Positions 32,324 to 39,767 of a stretch of 42,383 bases of DNA are shown here, piece by piece (positions within the stretch are counted from its first letter, which is position 1; each line of letters begins with the position of its first letter). The DNA is from DAOQAU01 sp035354275 (GTDB lineage: Bacteria > Cyanobacteriota > Vampirovibrionia > Gastranaerophilales > Gastranaerophilaceae), in contig DAOQAU010000008.1 of NCBI GenBank assembly GCA_035354275.1, positions 1-42,383 of the forward strand, written 5' to 3'. A program made the translations under genes and the position numbers. The notes beneath the pieces were generated by a model, which had not been told where the DNA came from, did not search any database, and saw only the letters and a list, made by a program, of their open reading frames with translations.

Positions 32324-32450
32324 CCGAACCGTAGTCACTGTTCGTGACGCCATTTTGCACTGAAACAAGTTTCAGGCAAAAGAAGGCAAGAAAAGAAAAA
32401 AACACGCGAACAAAATGCCAAAGCGTCAGGGGCAAGCCCCCGAACCCCCA

Positions 32451-32475
32451 AATTGCTCGCTCCGATATGGTCGGA
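32451..32475. repeat. 25-bp segment shared with the 20.6-21.2 kb palindromic element
   Basis: AATTGCTCGCTCCGATATGG (first 20 bases) continues to TCGGA. Its reverse complement matches 20831-20855 with one mismatch and contains the small palindrome TCCGA/TCGGA. Confidence 0.85.
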
Positions 32476-32551
32476 GGGGGTAAATATGTTTGGCTTAATG
32501 GCTGAAAAGCTGAACGGCTGAAAGGTTATAAAAATAAGTCATACTGAGCAT

Positions 32552-32590
32552 TCTGCCGACAAAACGATTAAATATCGTTTTGGAGAGGAA
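32552..32590. repeat. Variable-stem hairpin, copy B
   Basis: Flank TCTGCCGA, stem CAAAACGAT, loop TAAAT, stem ATCGTTTTG, flank GAGAGGAA. Copy A at 32938-32982 has the same flanks and loop with an unrelated stem. The outer context (GTCATACTGAGC...GAAGAATC) resembles a widespread dispersed repeat. Confidence 0.75.
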
Positions 32591-32610
32591 GAAGAATCTT
32601 GTCCGACCAC

Positions 32611-32637
32611 GTCGTTGCGAGCGAAGCGAAGCAATCC
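32611..32637. repeat. GTCGTTGCGAGCG...GCAATCC dispersed repeat
   Basis: GTCGTTGCGAGCGAAGCGAAGCAATCC belongs to the TTGCGAG...GCAATCC palindromic repeat type. A relative in opposite orientation is at 14604-14638. Confidence 0.65.
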
Positions 32638-32697
32638 AAAAAACGAACTTTGCGCTTGAATTTTTGATGAAATTAATTTATTATATGTAATAAATTT

Positions 32698-32913
32698 ATG
32701 TATAGTAAAATCGAAAAAATAAACAAACTTGATATCGCATCAAGCTTAACAAACCAAGCTATAAGGATGTTTTTTCATAAAGATAATCCAATCAGTACCC
32801 ATGTTATAGTTTCTGCTGCAAACGAAATATTAATAAATTTAATTAAAAAAAATGGTTTAAAAACAAATTTAAAAAGCAAATACGGTAGATTCTCTAACGA
32901 ATCGAAAGTTTAA
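32698..32913 (+). pseudogene. Truncated remnant of a conserved hypothetical protein
   Basis: This 71-aa ORF has residues 1-53 (IASSLTNQAIRMFFHKDNPISTHVIVSAANEILINL) resembling, from memory, the N-terminus of a widespread family of about 200 aa with a pattern like AI.LFF...DP.S.HTL..AA..I. The sequence then degenerates and stops 6 bp before the copy of the ssrA 3' end at 32919. No ribosome site is visible. It is probably a fragment cut off by a rearrangement. Confidence 0.45.
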
Positions 32914-32918
32914 AATTT

Positions 32919-32935
32919 AAAAAATGGAGACGAGG
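32919..32935 (+). repeat. Direct repeat of the ssrA 3' end, att-like
   Basis: AAAAAATGGAGACGAGG is identical over 17 bp to 33051-33067, which is the 3' acceptor end of ssrA plus its flank. tmRNA 3' ends are common integrase targets. Confidence 0.7.
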
Positions 32936-32937
32936 AC

Positions 32938-32982
32938 TCTGCCGAATTAAATATGACTAAATGTCATATTTAATGAGAGGAA
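32938..32982. repeat. Variable-stem hairpin, copy A
   Basis: Flank TCTGCCGA, stem ATTAAATATGAC, loop TAAAT, stem GTCATATTTAAT, flank GAGAGGAA. It has the same frame as copy B at 32552-32590 but a different, perfectly complementary stem. Confidence 0.8.
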
Positions 32983-33056
32983 AGAACCCGAAAATCTTTG
33001 ATTTTCGCGTGAGACTCCCCTCGAATTGCAAGAGTCGTAAATCTTTAGTGAAAAAA

Positions 33057-33449
33057 TGGAGACGAGGGGAGTTGAACCCCTGTCCAAAATGGATTAGAGC
33101 AAATCTCTACGAGTGTAGATTTTGTCTTTCTCACTAAAGCCCAAGTAAAATCAGACTTGTTAGCTTTAGCAAAGCACTTTTAAGCGATACCCGCTTTGAG
33201 AAAAGTCTTGATGCGCTTAATTCTCATCCGCGCACTGCAACTTGCATAATTGTCCCTACCCGCCGGCAAGCTGGGCTGATAGAGAGGCTGACTGCCTAAA
33301 AAATTAAGCAGCTAGAGCAGCAGCTCTAGAAAAATCAGCTTTAACTACGTTGTTTGTAGCATTTGTTTTTTTGCTCGTTGATAACTCGGAACAGCGCCGA
33401 GACTCGCAACTTACTGTAATCGACCATCCTGTCAAAGCCAAGCGTCCCC
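33057..33449 (-). ncRNA. ssrA: Transfer-messenger RNA (tmRNA)
   Basis: The 5' end GGGGACG pairs with the 3' end CGTCTCC plus discriminator A; the T-arm GGACAGGGGTTCAACTCCCC is intact, and CCA is not encoded. The tag ORF (33304-33360) reads ATNNVVKADFSRAAALAA then TAA, close in style to cyanobacterial tags and ending in the protease-recognised ALAA. tmRNA rescues stalled ribosomes and marks the truncated peptide for degradation. The length of about 393 nt is normal for a one-piece tmRNA. Confidence 0.97.
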
Positions 33450-33467
33450 ATGAATATACTTTGACCC

Positions 33468-33532
33468 CTCACCCTGTTTTCTAATGCTCGCAGGCTTCTG
33501 CTCACCCTGAAAACAGACCTCTCCCGCAAGGG
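33468..33532. repeat. Palindromic repeat in the ssrA 5' leader
   Basis: CCCTCACCC, about 40 variable bases that include CCTGTTTTC...GAAAACAG, then CCTCTCCCGCAAGGGGCGAGG. It is the same family as those at 9530 and 27680. It lies between the likely ssrA promoter and the mature 5' end. Confidence 0.75.
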
Positions 33533-33578
33533 GCGAGGTGAAAATTCGGAGTACTTTTTTTCAATGTTCTGTATTATA

Positions 33579-33606
33579 AGTATAACCCACTTTTTTAATT
33601 TTTCAA
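33579..33606 (-). promoter_or_regulatory. Probable ssrA promoter
   Basis: On the minus strand: TTGAAA (opposite 33601-33606), 16-bp spacer, TATACT (opposite 33579-33584). It implies a leader of about 120 nt, removed by RNase P, that contains the palindromic repeat. Confidence 0.45.
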
Positions 33607-33710
33607 CCCGAAAAAGCTTTTATCAAATTATAATCTTATCACCTTTTACCCTTTCATTTACCCCAAAGTTTAAGAATAGTAAAGAGAATGGTTTTTCCCC
33701 TAAAATCTGT

Positions 33711-33716
33711 TATAAT
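33711..33716 (+). promoter_or_regulatory. Extended -10 of dapL
   Basis: TGT-TATAAT, 20 bp before the ATG, followed by a strong GGGGGAG ribosome site. No clear -35. Confidence 0.5.
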
Positions 33717-33736
33717 ATTGCTACACTGGGGGAGAA

Positions 33737-34933
33737 ATGAAAACAAACAAAAAAATTAATATAAAACCCGCTGATAAAATATTAAATCTGGAAAAATATA
33801 TTTTTGCCGAACTTGACGAGTGGAAACAAGAAGCGCGTGCAAAAGGTGCCGACCTGATTGATTTGGGCATAGGAAATCCCGACGGGCCAACTCCAAAACC
33901 TATAGTAAAAGCCGCAATAAAATCGATTAAAAACCCTGCATGCCACGGTTATCCTTGTTTTAGAGGCAAACAAGAATTTCAAAATGCGATTAAAGAATGG
34001 ATAAAATTCCGCTACGCAATAAAATTAGACTCAGATTTTGGAATACAAACATTAAGCGGGGCAAAAGAAGGGCTTGCTCACACGGCACTTGCTTTTACAA
34101 ACCCCGGAGATATAAACATTGTTCCCGATCCTTACTACCCTGTTTTGTCACGCGGAACTTGGATTTCAAGCGGGGATGTTTATCACGTTCCGCTAAAAGC
34201 AGAAAACAACTTTTTGCCCGACCTGGATTCAATTCCCAAAGATATTGCAAAACGCGCAAAAATGTTTTTTATAAATTATCCCAACAACCCGACAAGTGCT
34301 GTTGCTACAAAAGAATTCTTGAAAAAACTCGTTGATTTTTGCACAAAAAACAACATTTTGCTTGTCTATGACCTTGCTTACGGTGAAATCTGCTATGACG
34401 GTTACAGACCGCCGAGCATTTTCAGCATTGAAGGCGCAAAAGATATTGCAATAGAGTTTCACACATTTTCAAAAACCTTTAACATGGCAGGTTGGAGAGT
34501 CGGATTTGTAATCGGCAAAAAAGAATTTATCGATGCAATCCATGCCATGAAAACAAATACCGATTACGGAACTTCCACCATTGTTCAGGATGCTGCAATC
34601 GAAGCACTTAAAATGCCTTATGAAAACGTGGAAAAAATAGTTAAAAAATATCAAAAACGCAGAGATTTTATGGTATCTGCGATGAAAAAACTTGGTTGGG
34701 AAGTTAACAAAACCCCTGCTACAATGTATTTGTGGCTGAAAGTTCCAAAAGGAATCGGCTCAAAAGAATTTTGCAGAAAAACAATGGACAAAACAGGAGT
34801 GGTCTTTACCCCGGGTGTGGCATTCGGAAAACACTCCAATGGATTTTTTAGGGTTTCTCTTGTGCAAAGCCTTTCAAAATTAAAAGAGGCCGTAAAAAGA
34901 CTTGAAAAAGCAAACGTAAGATATGAGGAATAA
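33737..34933 (+). CDS. dapL: LL-diaminopimelate aminotransferase-like class I/II aminotransferase
   Basis: This 398-aa fold-type I PLP enzyme has DLGIGNPDGPTP near the N-terminus, VPDPYYPVL, NYPNNPTSAVA, and SKTFNMAGWRVGF with the PLP lysine K246. The closest pattern I know is the DapL branch, which converts tetrahydrodipicolinate directly to LL-diaminopimelate for lysine and peptidoglycan, a route typical of cyanobacteria and chlamydiae. A related alanine- or methionine-type aminotransferase is the alternative. GGGGGAG precedes the ATG. Its 3' end overlaps the next gene by 11 bp. Confidence 0.78.
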   Translation: MKTNKKINIKPADKILNLEKYIFAELDEWKQEARAKGADLIDLGIGNPDGPTPKPIVKAAIKSIKNPACHGYPCFRGKQEFQNAIKEWIKFRYAIKLDSDFGIQTLSGAKEGLAHTALAFTNPGDINIVPDPYYPVLSRGTWISSGDVYHVPLKAENNFLPDLDSIPKDIAKRAKMFFINYPNNPTSAVATKEFLKKLVDFCTKNNILLVYDLAYGEICYDGYRPPSIFSIEGAKDIAIEFHTFSKTFNMAGWRVGFVIGKKEFIDAIHAMKTNTDYGTSTIVQDAAIEALKMPYENVEKIVKKYQKRRDFMVSAMKKLGWEVNKTPATMYLWLKVPKGIGSKEFCRKTMDKTGVVFTPGVAFGKHSNGFFRVSLVQSLSKLKEAVKRLEKANVRYEE

Positions 34934-35669
34934 GTTGAAAATTTACAGTAAAATTTTTATAATTTTATCAGTTTGTGCCCTTGGTACAACACTTCTTCCC
35001 GCCAATGCAAAATTCAATGCGGGAATTTCAAAAAACCATTTTTACGACACCCAAAAGACAATTATGAAAGAAATTTCGCCCAACATTGTGCCAAATACTG
35101 ACAATTACTGGGAAAAAAACACTTTTTTCACAAACAAATATCTTCCGCTTTTTATGCTGTCAAATAAAGATCTGATAAGCTATTTGCCCCCAAAAAAGCA
35201 CAAAATAATAAACAGAATGATAATTCCTTCTGTATATAACGTTTCTTTTAAAACAGCTCCCGTTACAAATGTTTCTCTGGGCGGAGGCAAAAAAAACGAA
35301 GTCGTTTCAAATCAAGAGTTTGATGTTAAATGGATGATGCTTTATGAACAAGCAAAAAACAAAGAAGCAGACAGTGACAAAAAAATCGAAACGGCAGTCC
35401 TTTTAAAAGATACCAAAAATATTTCAAATTATAATTTAGCAATAGATTTGCTTGACGATGTTACAAGGCAAGAGCCTTATAACGCTTATGCCTATAACCT
35501 TAAAGGCGATATTTTCTTTGTCAAAAACGACAAGGAAAATGCCATGAAAAATTATGTTGAAGCATTGAAACTGAACCCCTTGAGCAAACAAAGCTGCCTT
35601 GGAATTGCAAAAATTCTTGAACCCACAAACAAAGAACTTGCCCAAAAATATTTTGAAAAAGCCAAGTAA
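34923..35669 (+). CDS. Secreted TPR-repeat protein
   Basis: This 248-aa protein has a signal peptide (KIYSKIFIILSVCALGTTLLPANA) and a roughly 120-residue region without recognised motifs. C-terminal tetratricopeptide repeats follow (about 170-245: AIDLLDDVTRQEPYNAYAYNLKGDIFFVKNDKENAMKNYVEALKLNPLSKQSCLGIAKIL). It probably acts as a periplasmic or surface scaffold. The gene overlaps the end of dapL. A TTG at 34935 with AGGA 5 nt before it is an equally likely start and would remove four residues. Confidence 0.75.
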   Translation: MRNKLKIYSKIFIILSVCALGTTLLPANAKFNAGISKNHFYDTQKTIMKEISPNIVPNTDNYWEKNTFFTNKYLPLFMLSNKDLISYLPPKKHKIINRMIIPSVYNVSFKTAPVTNVSLGGGKKNEVVSNQEFDVKWMMLYEQAKNKEADSDKKIETAVLLKDTKNISNYNLAIDLLDDVTRQEPYNAYAYNLKGDIFFVKNDKENAMKNYVEALKLNPLSKQSCLGIAKILEPTNKELAQKYFEKAK

Positions 35670-35672
35670 AAA

Positions 35673-36233
35673 TTACCAATCTAAGTCGTCGCCGTAAGCA
35701 GTACTATCATTATAGTATTGGCGAGGGCCATAGTATTGATATGTAATTGTTTGAATATCTTTTGGTAAGGTTTTAACAAAATTACCAAAGGCATCACGGA
35801 CAATTCTTTGAGAGTATTCACCGGCAATGTAGGATTGGTTTTCATTGTTACGACCGCGAATAAAAGCAAAATCTATTTTTGCTTTTTCAGGTAAAGTTTT
35901 AACAAAATCAAGAACTTTTAAAGCCACTTTTGGCTGATTGTTTTTTACAGCTAAAATAAAAATATTTTCATTATTATCATTTTGCACTATAGGGATACAA
36001 CTTTGGATATTTTTGGGTAATTTTTCAAAGTGTTTGATGATTTCAAGAGCTTTTTCTTGTTTATTTTCAATTATTGCATTTTGTAATATTCTATATTGCT
36101 CTTTAGCTTTTTCTTTGGATAAATCTGAGCAATTAAGCATTATGGGAAAATGAAGCGGCTCATTGTTTTGGCGTTTATTTTCTGCGGGTTTTTTGCGCAT
36201 AAATGTTTGATAAGAAATAATATTGACTTTCAT
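35673..36233 (-). CDS. Hypothetical protein with lineage-type N-terminus
   Basis: This 186-aa protein begins MKVNIISYQTFMRKKP, a start style shared with other proteins of this lineage. Two internal blocks (NAIIENKQEKALEIIKHFEKLPKNIQ and LAVKNNQPKVALKVLDFVKTLPEKAK) look like helical, ankyrin-like repeats. The tail is Tyr/Asp rich. AAGGAG precedes the ATG. Only 3 bp separate its stop from that of the convergent TPR gene. Function unknown. Confidence 0.65.
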   Translation of the reverse strand: MKVNIISYQTFMRKKPAENKRQNNEPLHFPIMLNCSDLSKEKAKEQYRILQNAIIENKQEKALEIIKHFEKLPKNIQSCIPIVQNDNNENIFILAVKNNQPKVALKVLDFVKTLPEKAKIDFAFIRGRNNENQSYIAGEYSQRIVRDAFGNFVKTLPKDIQTITYQYYGPRQYYNDSTAYGDDLDW

Positions 36234-36323
36234 AAAAACATCTCCTTGTCTTTTAATAACATTTTAAAACGCAAAAGAAAAATTTTTGTCACCTTGGGAA
36301 TAAAATATACACTTCTTAATAAA

Positions 36324-36854
36324 TTAATATTCTTGCAGTAAATCTTCTTCGTCGTCTTTTAACAAAGACAAATCATCACTGTATGTAGCATCAAAATCTT
36401 CAGGAAGCATCTCGGGCTCGGGCCAAATTGTTTCTTCATCAAAGCGGCAGGCATTCAAATTAAAACACCCTGCAAAATCGGAATTTGACAAATCGCTTTC
36501 CTGAAAAACCCCGCCTGCCATATCCGCCTCGGGGAAATTGCAGTAATTAATTGCAGCATAGCTGTAATCTGCTCCTGTTAAAACCGCCTCTGAAAAATCA
36601 CATTCCAAAATAGTCGCCCTTGTAAAATCAACAGAGGTTAAATCTGCCCTGCTGAAATTTATTGAGGTTAAATGAGCGTCTGCAAAAGAACTGGAATTTA
36701 AATCAACGTCTGAAAAATCAACATCACTTAAGATGCAGTAAGAAAAGTTCATTTCACTTAAGTCAACTTCATCCTGCCCTTTTTTCCATTCGTTAAATCT
36801 TTGCGGCGAAGCCTTAATTATGTTGTACAAATCCTCTTTTGAATAATCGCTCAT
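36324..36854 (-). CDS. Pentapeptide-repeat protein
   Basis: This 176-aa protein has about 18 consecutive A(D/N)LxX-type pentapeptides from roughly residue 28 to 125 (for example VDFSDVDLNSSSFADAHLTS, ADLTSVDFTRATILECDFSE), predicted to form a right-handed quadrilateral beta helix. Family members range from DNA mimics to scaffolds. The C-terminal tail is very acidic (DDEEDLLQEY). AAGGAG precedes the ATG. It is the last gene of the response-regulator cluster. Confidence 0.88.
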   Translation of the reverse strand: MSDYSKEDLYNIIKASPQRFNEWKKGQDEVDLSEMNFSYCILSDVDFSDVDLNSSSFADAHLTSINFSRADLTSVDFTRATILECDFSEAVLTGADYSYAAINYCNFPEADMAGGVFQESDLSNSDFAGCFNLNACRFDEETIWPEPEMLPEDFDATYSDDLSLLKDDEEDLLQEY

Positions 36855-36875
36855 CTTTTACCTTTCTCCTTAATT

Positions 36876-37505
36876 TTACTGTTTAATCAAATTCATCTGC
36901 ATAGCCAAAAGCACTGCCTGCGTGCGGTTTGTGACTTTCAGCTTTTTAAATATACTGTTGAGGTGGGTTTTTACCGTAACCTCTTTTACAAAAAGCTTAT
37001 TTGCAATAGCCTGATTGTTAGAACCTTTTGCGACAAGATTTAAAACCTCTATTTCCCTGAGCGTAAGCGGCTCAACAGGTTCATCAGACCCAAAGGGAAG
37101 TTCGTGGACTTTTGTGTTTTCCTTATTCCAGACAGAGCGGCGCAAAACCGCCTCTATTCTTGCAAGAAGATTTGGCAGAACAAACGGTTTTACAATATAA
37201 TCGTCAGCTCCTATTTTAAGCCCTGATACCATTTTTTGCTCTTCATTTACTGCCGTTAGCATAATAACAGGCAGATGTTTTGTTCTTTCATTATTTCTTA
37301 TAGATTTTAAAGTATCCCAACCGTTGAGATTCGGCATCATAACGTCAAGCAAAACAAGGTCATACTTTTTTTCTGCTTTTGCAAGAATTTTGAGAGCCTG
37401 AACACCGTCAACTGCAACTTTAACCTCGTATCCGTACATCGGAAGAGCATCTTGTAAATATTTAGGATTGTCATCCACTATTAAAATTCTTGCCAACTGC
37501 GACAT
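36876..37505 (-). CDS. Response regulator, REC plus LuxR-type HTH (1)
   Basis: This 209-aa protein has an N-terminal receiver with VDDNPKYL, phospho-acceptor Asp in LLDVMMP, LTAVNEEQ (switch Thr) and KPF (conserved Lys). A LuxR/NarL DNA-binding domain follows: LTLREIEVLNLVAKGSNNQAIANKLFVKEVTVKTHLNSIFKKLKV. It should activate or repress transcription when phosphorylated. The receiver looks more OmpR-like (VMMPNLNGWD, DDYIVKPF) than that of the neighbouring regulator. No histidine kinase is adjacent. Confidence 0.93.
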   Translation of the reverse strand: MSQLARILIVDDNPKYLQDALPMYGYEVKVAVDGVQALKILAKAEKKYDLVLLDVMMPNLNGWDTLKSIRNNERTKHLPVIMLTAVNEEQKMVSGLKIGADDYIVKPFVLPNLLARIEAVLRRSVWNKENTKVHELPFGSDEPVEPLTLREIEVLNLVAKGSNNQAIANKLFVKEVTVKTHLNSIFKKLKVTNRTQAVLLAMQMNLIKQ

Positions 37506-37513
37506 AATTCACC

Positions 37514-38161
37514 CTACACTATCTTGTATTTTAGGGCTTTCAGAGCTGCCTGAAGCCTGTCATCCACTTCCAGTTTTTGCAAAATACTTGCTACATGGGC
37601 TTTTGTGGTATTTATACTTATGAAAAGCTCTTTTGCAATTTGATTATTACTAAGACCCTGCGTTATTAATTTTAAAATTTGAGCTTCTCTTGTTGTTAGA
37701 TTATAATCGTTTTTGCTTTCATTTTCAACAAAATTTTCATTCACAGCCGCCCTCAAAACAACATGGGCAATACTGGGGTCAAACCATGAAGCCCCTTCCA
37801 ATACAGATTGGACAACCTCAAGCAGCCGTTGAGGGTTAATTTCTTTTGAGCAATAAGCGTTAGCCCCTGCTTTAAGACTGTTTAAAACCTCTTTTTCGTC
37901 GTTGTGGGAAGTTAAAACAACAACTTTTACGTCTTTATTTTTGTTCCTGATTTTTTTTGTTGCTTCTATTCCGTTTATGTTAGGGAGCCCCAAATCCATA
38001 ATTATTAAATCAATATTGTTATTATTAATTATCTCAAAAGCTTTTTCAGCACAATCAGCTTCAAAAACCGCCTTGACAAAGTTTTGTCCGTCAAAAGTAG
38101 TTTTCAGCCCAAATCTTGTAAGTTCGTGATCTTCTACTATAAGTATATTGTTTTTTTTCAT
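37514..38161 (-). CDS. Response regulator, NarL/FixJ family (2)
   Basis: This 215-aa protein has a receiver with VEDHELTRFGL, Asp in MDLGLPNINGIEATKKIR, VLTSHND and a Lys in SKEI. A LuxR-type HTH follows: LTTREAQILKLITQGLSNNQIAKELFISINTTKAHVASILQKLEV. It lies 8 bp from regulator 1, so the two are made together. It has a typical NarL layout. No strong ribosome site is seen, so translation may be coupled to the TPR gene that ends just upstream. Confidence 0.94.
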   Translation of the reverse strand: MKKNNILIVEDHELTRFGLKTTFDGQNFVKAVFEADCAEKAFEIINNNNIDLIIMDLGLPNINGIEATKKIRNKNKDVKVVVLTSHNDEKEVLNSLKAGANAYCSKEINPQRLLEVVQSVLEGASWFDPSIAHVVLRAAVNENFVENESKNDYNLTTREAQILKLITQGLSNNQIAKELFISINTTKAHVASILQKLEVDDRLQAALKALKYKIV

Positions 38162-38171
38162 TAGATGTCCA

Positions 38172-39767
38172 TTATTTTATTTGGCTTACCGGAGTAATAG
38201 GATTTGGTTCGACTTCTGTGTGCATTAATTCATTTTTTGCCGGCTCAAAATCGGATTTCAGTTTTAAGCATTTTTTAAAATTATATTCTGCCTGAGCACC
38301 GTTTCCCGTGTTTTTTTCGACCAATCCTTGATAATAATAATACCTAAAATCATTTTCGTCAATACAAAAAGCGTTGGATAAATATTTTTTTGCATCGTCA
38401 TAATTTTGTCTTGAAATGCTTCCCTTGGCAAGTTCAATCCATGCCTGTTTAAACATAGGATTTATTGAAAGTGACTGTTTAAAATATTCTTCGCTGTTGT
38501 TTTCGTTTAAAAGTCCCAAATAATAATAAGCTTGCCAACTTTTAGGATTTTCTTTTATCGTTTTTTCCCAAATTTCCTTGGCTTTTTGGTCATTTGAAAG
38601 CTTTTGCCATGCGATACCTTCTTTTATTTGCGGCAAATAATCTTTTTTATTTTTTGAAGCCGCCTGTTTATAATATTTTAAAGCCTGCTGAAAATTACCC
38701 TGATTACAGTTTAAATCACCCAAAATAAGAAGGGTTTGAGGATTATTTTTATCAATTTTATAAGCTTTTTGAACATTTTCTGAAGCTTTTTCAAAATCAG
38801 AAGTTTCAAAATAAATTTTTGCCATCAAGGAATAAATGGCTTGAGTATCAACTCCCTTTTTACCTGAAAGTGCTGTTTGAAGAGTTTTTATAGCTTTTGA
38901 AGAGTCATTTTCAAGGTAATAATAGTAGCCCAAATGATAATTTCTTTGGGAAGAAGTTTTTCCTGTTTTGTAAAGAGTATATTGTTCAAGTGCATTTATT
39001 TTTCTTTCGTATTCGTAAGAGAGCAGATTTTGTTTTTTAAGTGAAGCTATAATTCTTAAAGCCGCTTCTTGCCTACCGGTTTCGGCAAGGATTTCGACTT
39101 TAAGTTTTTGATAATTTAAAGTCGAAGGACTTTTACTTATTGCAGAGTCAATATATTTGTTTGCCTTAGCAAATGCACCTGTTTTATAATATCCCAGAGC
39201 CATAATATAATTTGCATAATCAGAAGACAAAAGAAGCGACGAATTTTTAGAAAGTTCTTTTACGGTTTCTGTGCTTTGGTTGTTATAAATTATGTTTGAA
39301 TAGGATTCCGCAAGCAAAATTTCTTGTTCTTCCGTTAATTTTTTTGACGGATAATAAAACCTTTTTATAGCTTTTGAGGAATTTTTTGAAAAATCACTGC
39401 TTATTTTTGAAATTGCCAAATCCGATAAATCAAAAAATCCCAATCCCGCCATTTTATCAGCCATTGTTAGGTAAAAAAAGTCGTTTTTATCAGCCTTTTG
39501 AATGATGTTTCTAAAATCTTGCTTGGATGCTGCTATATTGCACTGGACAAATCTGTCCGTTGCGTTTGAAAAATCATAAGTATCGGATAAATCGATTGTT
39601 CTTACAAGGCCCTTTTGTGTCTGCAAATTTATTGTTTTTTCAAAAGCCGAAGGTTTAGGATAAAAAGAGTTAATAGGTGAAAAATCAACAGCTAAGACTT
39701 TTTGCGAAAAATAAACCGCCCCAAATAAAATTATTAAAGATATTAACTTAAATTTAGAATAGGCCAT
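38172..39767 (-). CDS. Secreted/membrane-anchored TPR-repeat protein
   Basis: This 531-aa protein starts with a signal or anchor helix (about 7-25, LISLIILFGAVYFSQKVLA). Residues about 165-515 carry at least eight TPR units (for example TLLILGDLNCNQGNFQQALKYYKQA, AWQAYYYLGLLNEN-type and YYYQGLVEKNTGNGAQAEYNFKKCLKL). Its start overlaps the stop of the HD-GYP gene (TAATG) with AAGGA upstream. It is possibly a periplasmic sensor or scaffold for the signalling genes around it. Confidence 0.85.
   Translation of the reverse strand: MAYSKFKLISLIILFGAVYFSQKVLAVDFSPINSFYPKPSAFEKTINLQTQKGLVRTIDLSDTYDFSNATDRFVQCNIAASKQDFRNIIQKADKNDFFYLTMADKMAGLGFFDLSDLAISKISSDFSKNSSKAIKRFYYPSKKLTEEQEILLAESYSNIIYNNQSTETVKELSKNSSLLLSSDYANYIMALGYYKTGAFAKANKYIDSAISKSPSTLNYQKLKVEILAETGRQEAALRIIASLKKQNLLSYEYERKINALEQYTLYKTGKTSSQRNYHLGYYYYLENDSSKAIKTLQTALSGKKGVDTQAIYSLMAKIYFETSDFEKASENVQKAYKIDKNNPQTLLILGDLNCNQGNFQQALKYYKQAASKNKKDYLPQIKEGIAWQKLSNDQKAKEIWEKTIKENPKSWQAYYYLGLLNENNSEEYFKQSLSINPMFKQAWIELAKGSISRQNYDDAKKYLSNAFCIDENDFRYYYYQGLVEKNTGNGAQAEYNFKKCLKLKSDFEPAKNELMHTEVEPNPITPVSQIK

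Larger units (their letters stand above)
32257..32697. other. Repeat-rich non-coding stretch
   Basis: No credible ORF; minus-strand frames here have no ribosome site. Contents in order: a 17-bp poly-pyrimidine/poly-purine hairpin (32282-32323), several GC-rich short palindromes, a 25-bp segment shared with the palindromic element near 20840 (32451-32475), GGCTGAA-type heptads (about 32500-32530), a variable-stem hairpin (32552-32590) and a GTCNTTGCGAG...GCAATCC repeat (32611-32637). Confidence 0.7.

Noticed and set aside
32162..32435. Minus-strand ORFs of 61-68 aa after the pilin gene
   Set aside because: No ribosome site; they are made of the polypurine hairpin and repeats and have low-complexity Lys/Phe composition.
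33341..33529. Minus-strand 62-aa ORF
   Set aside because: It runs from the palindromic repeat into the 5' part of ssrA, which is an RNA gene.
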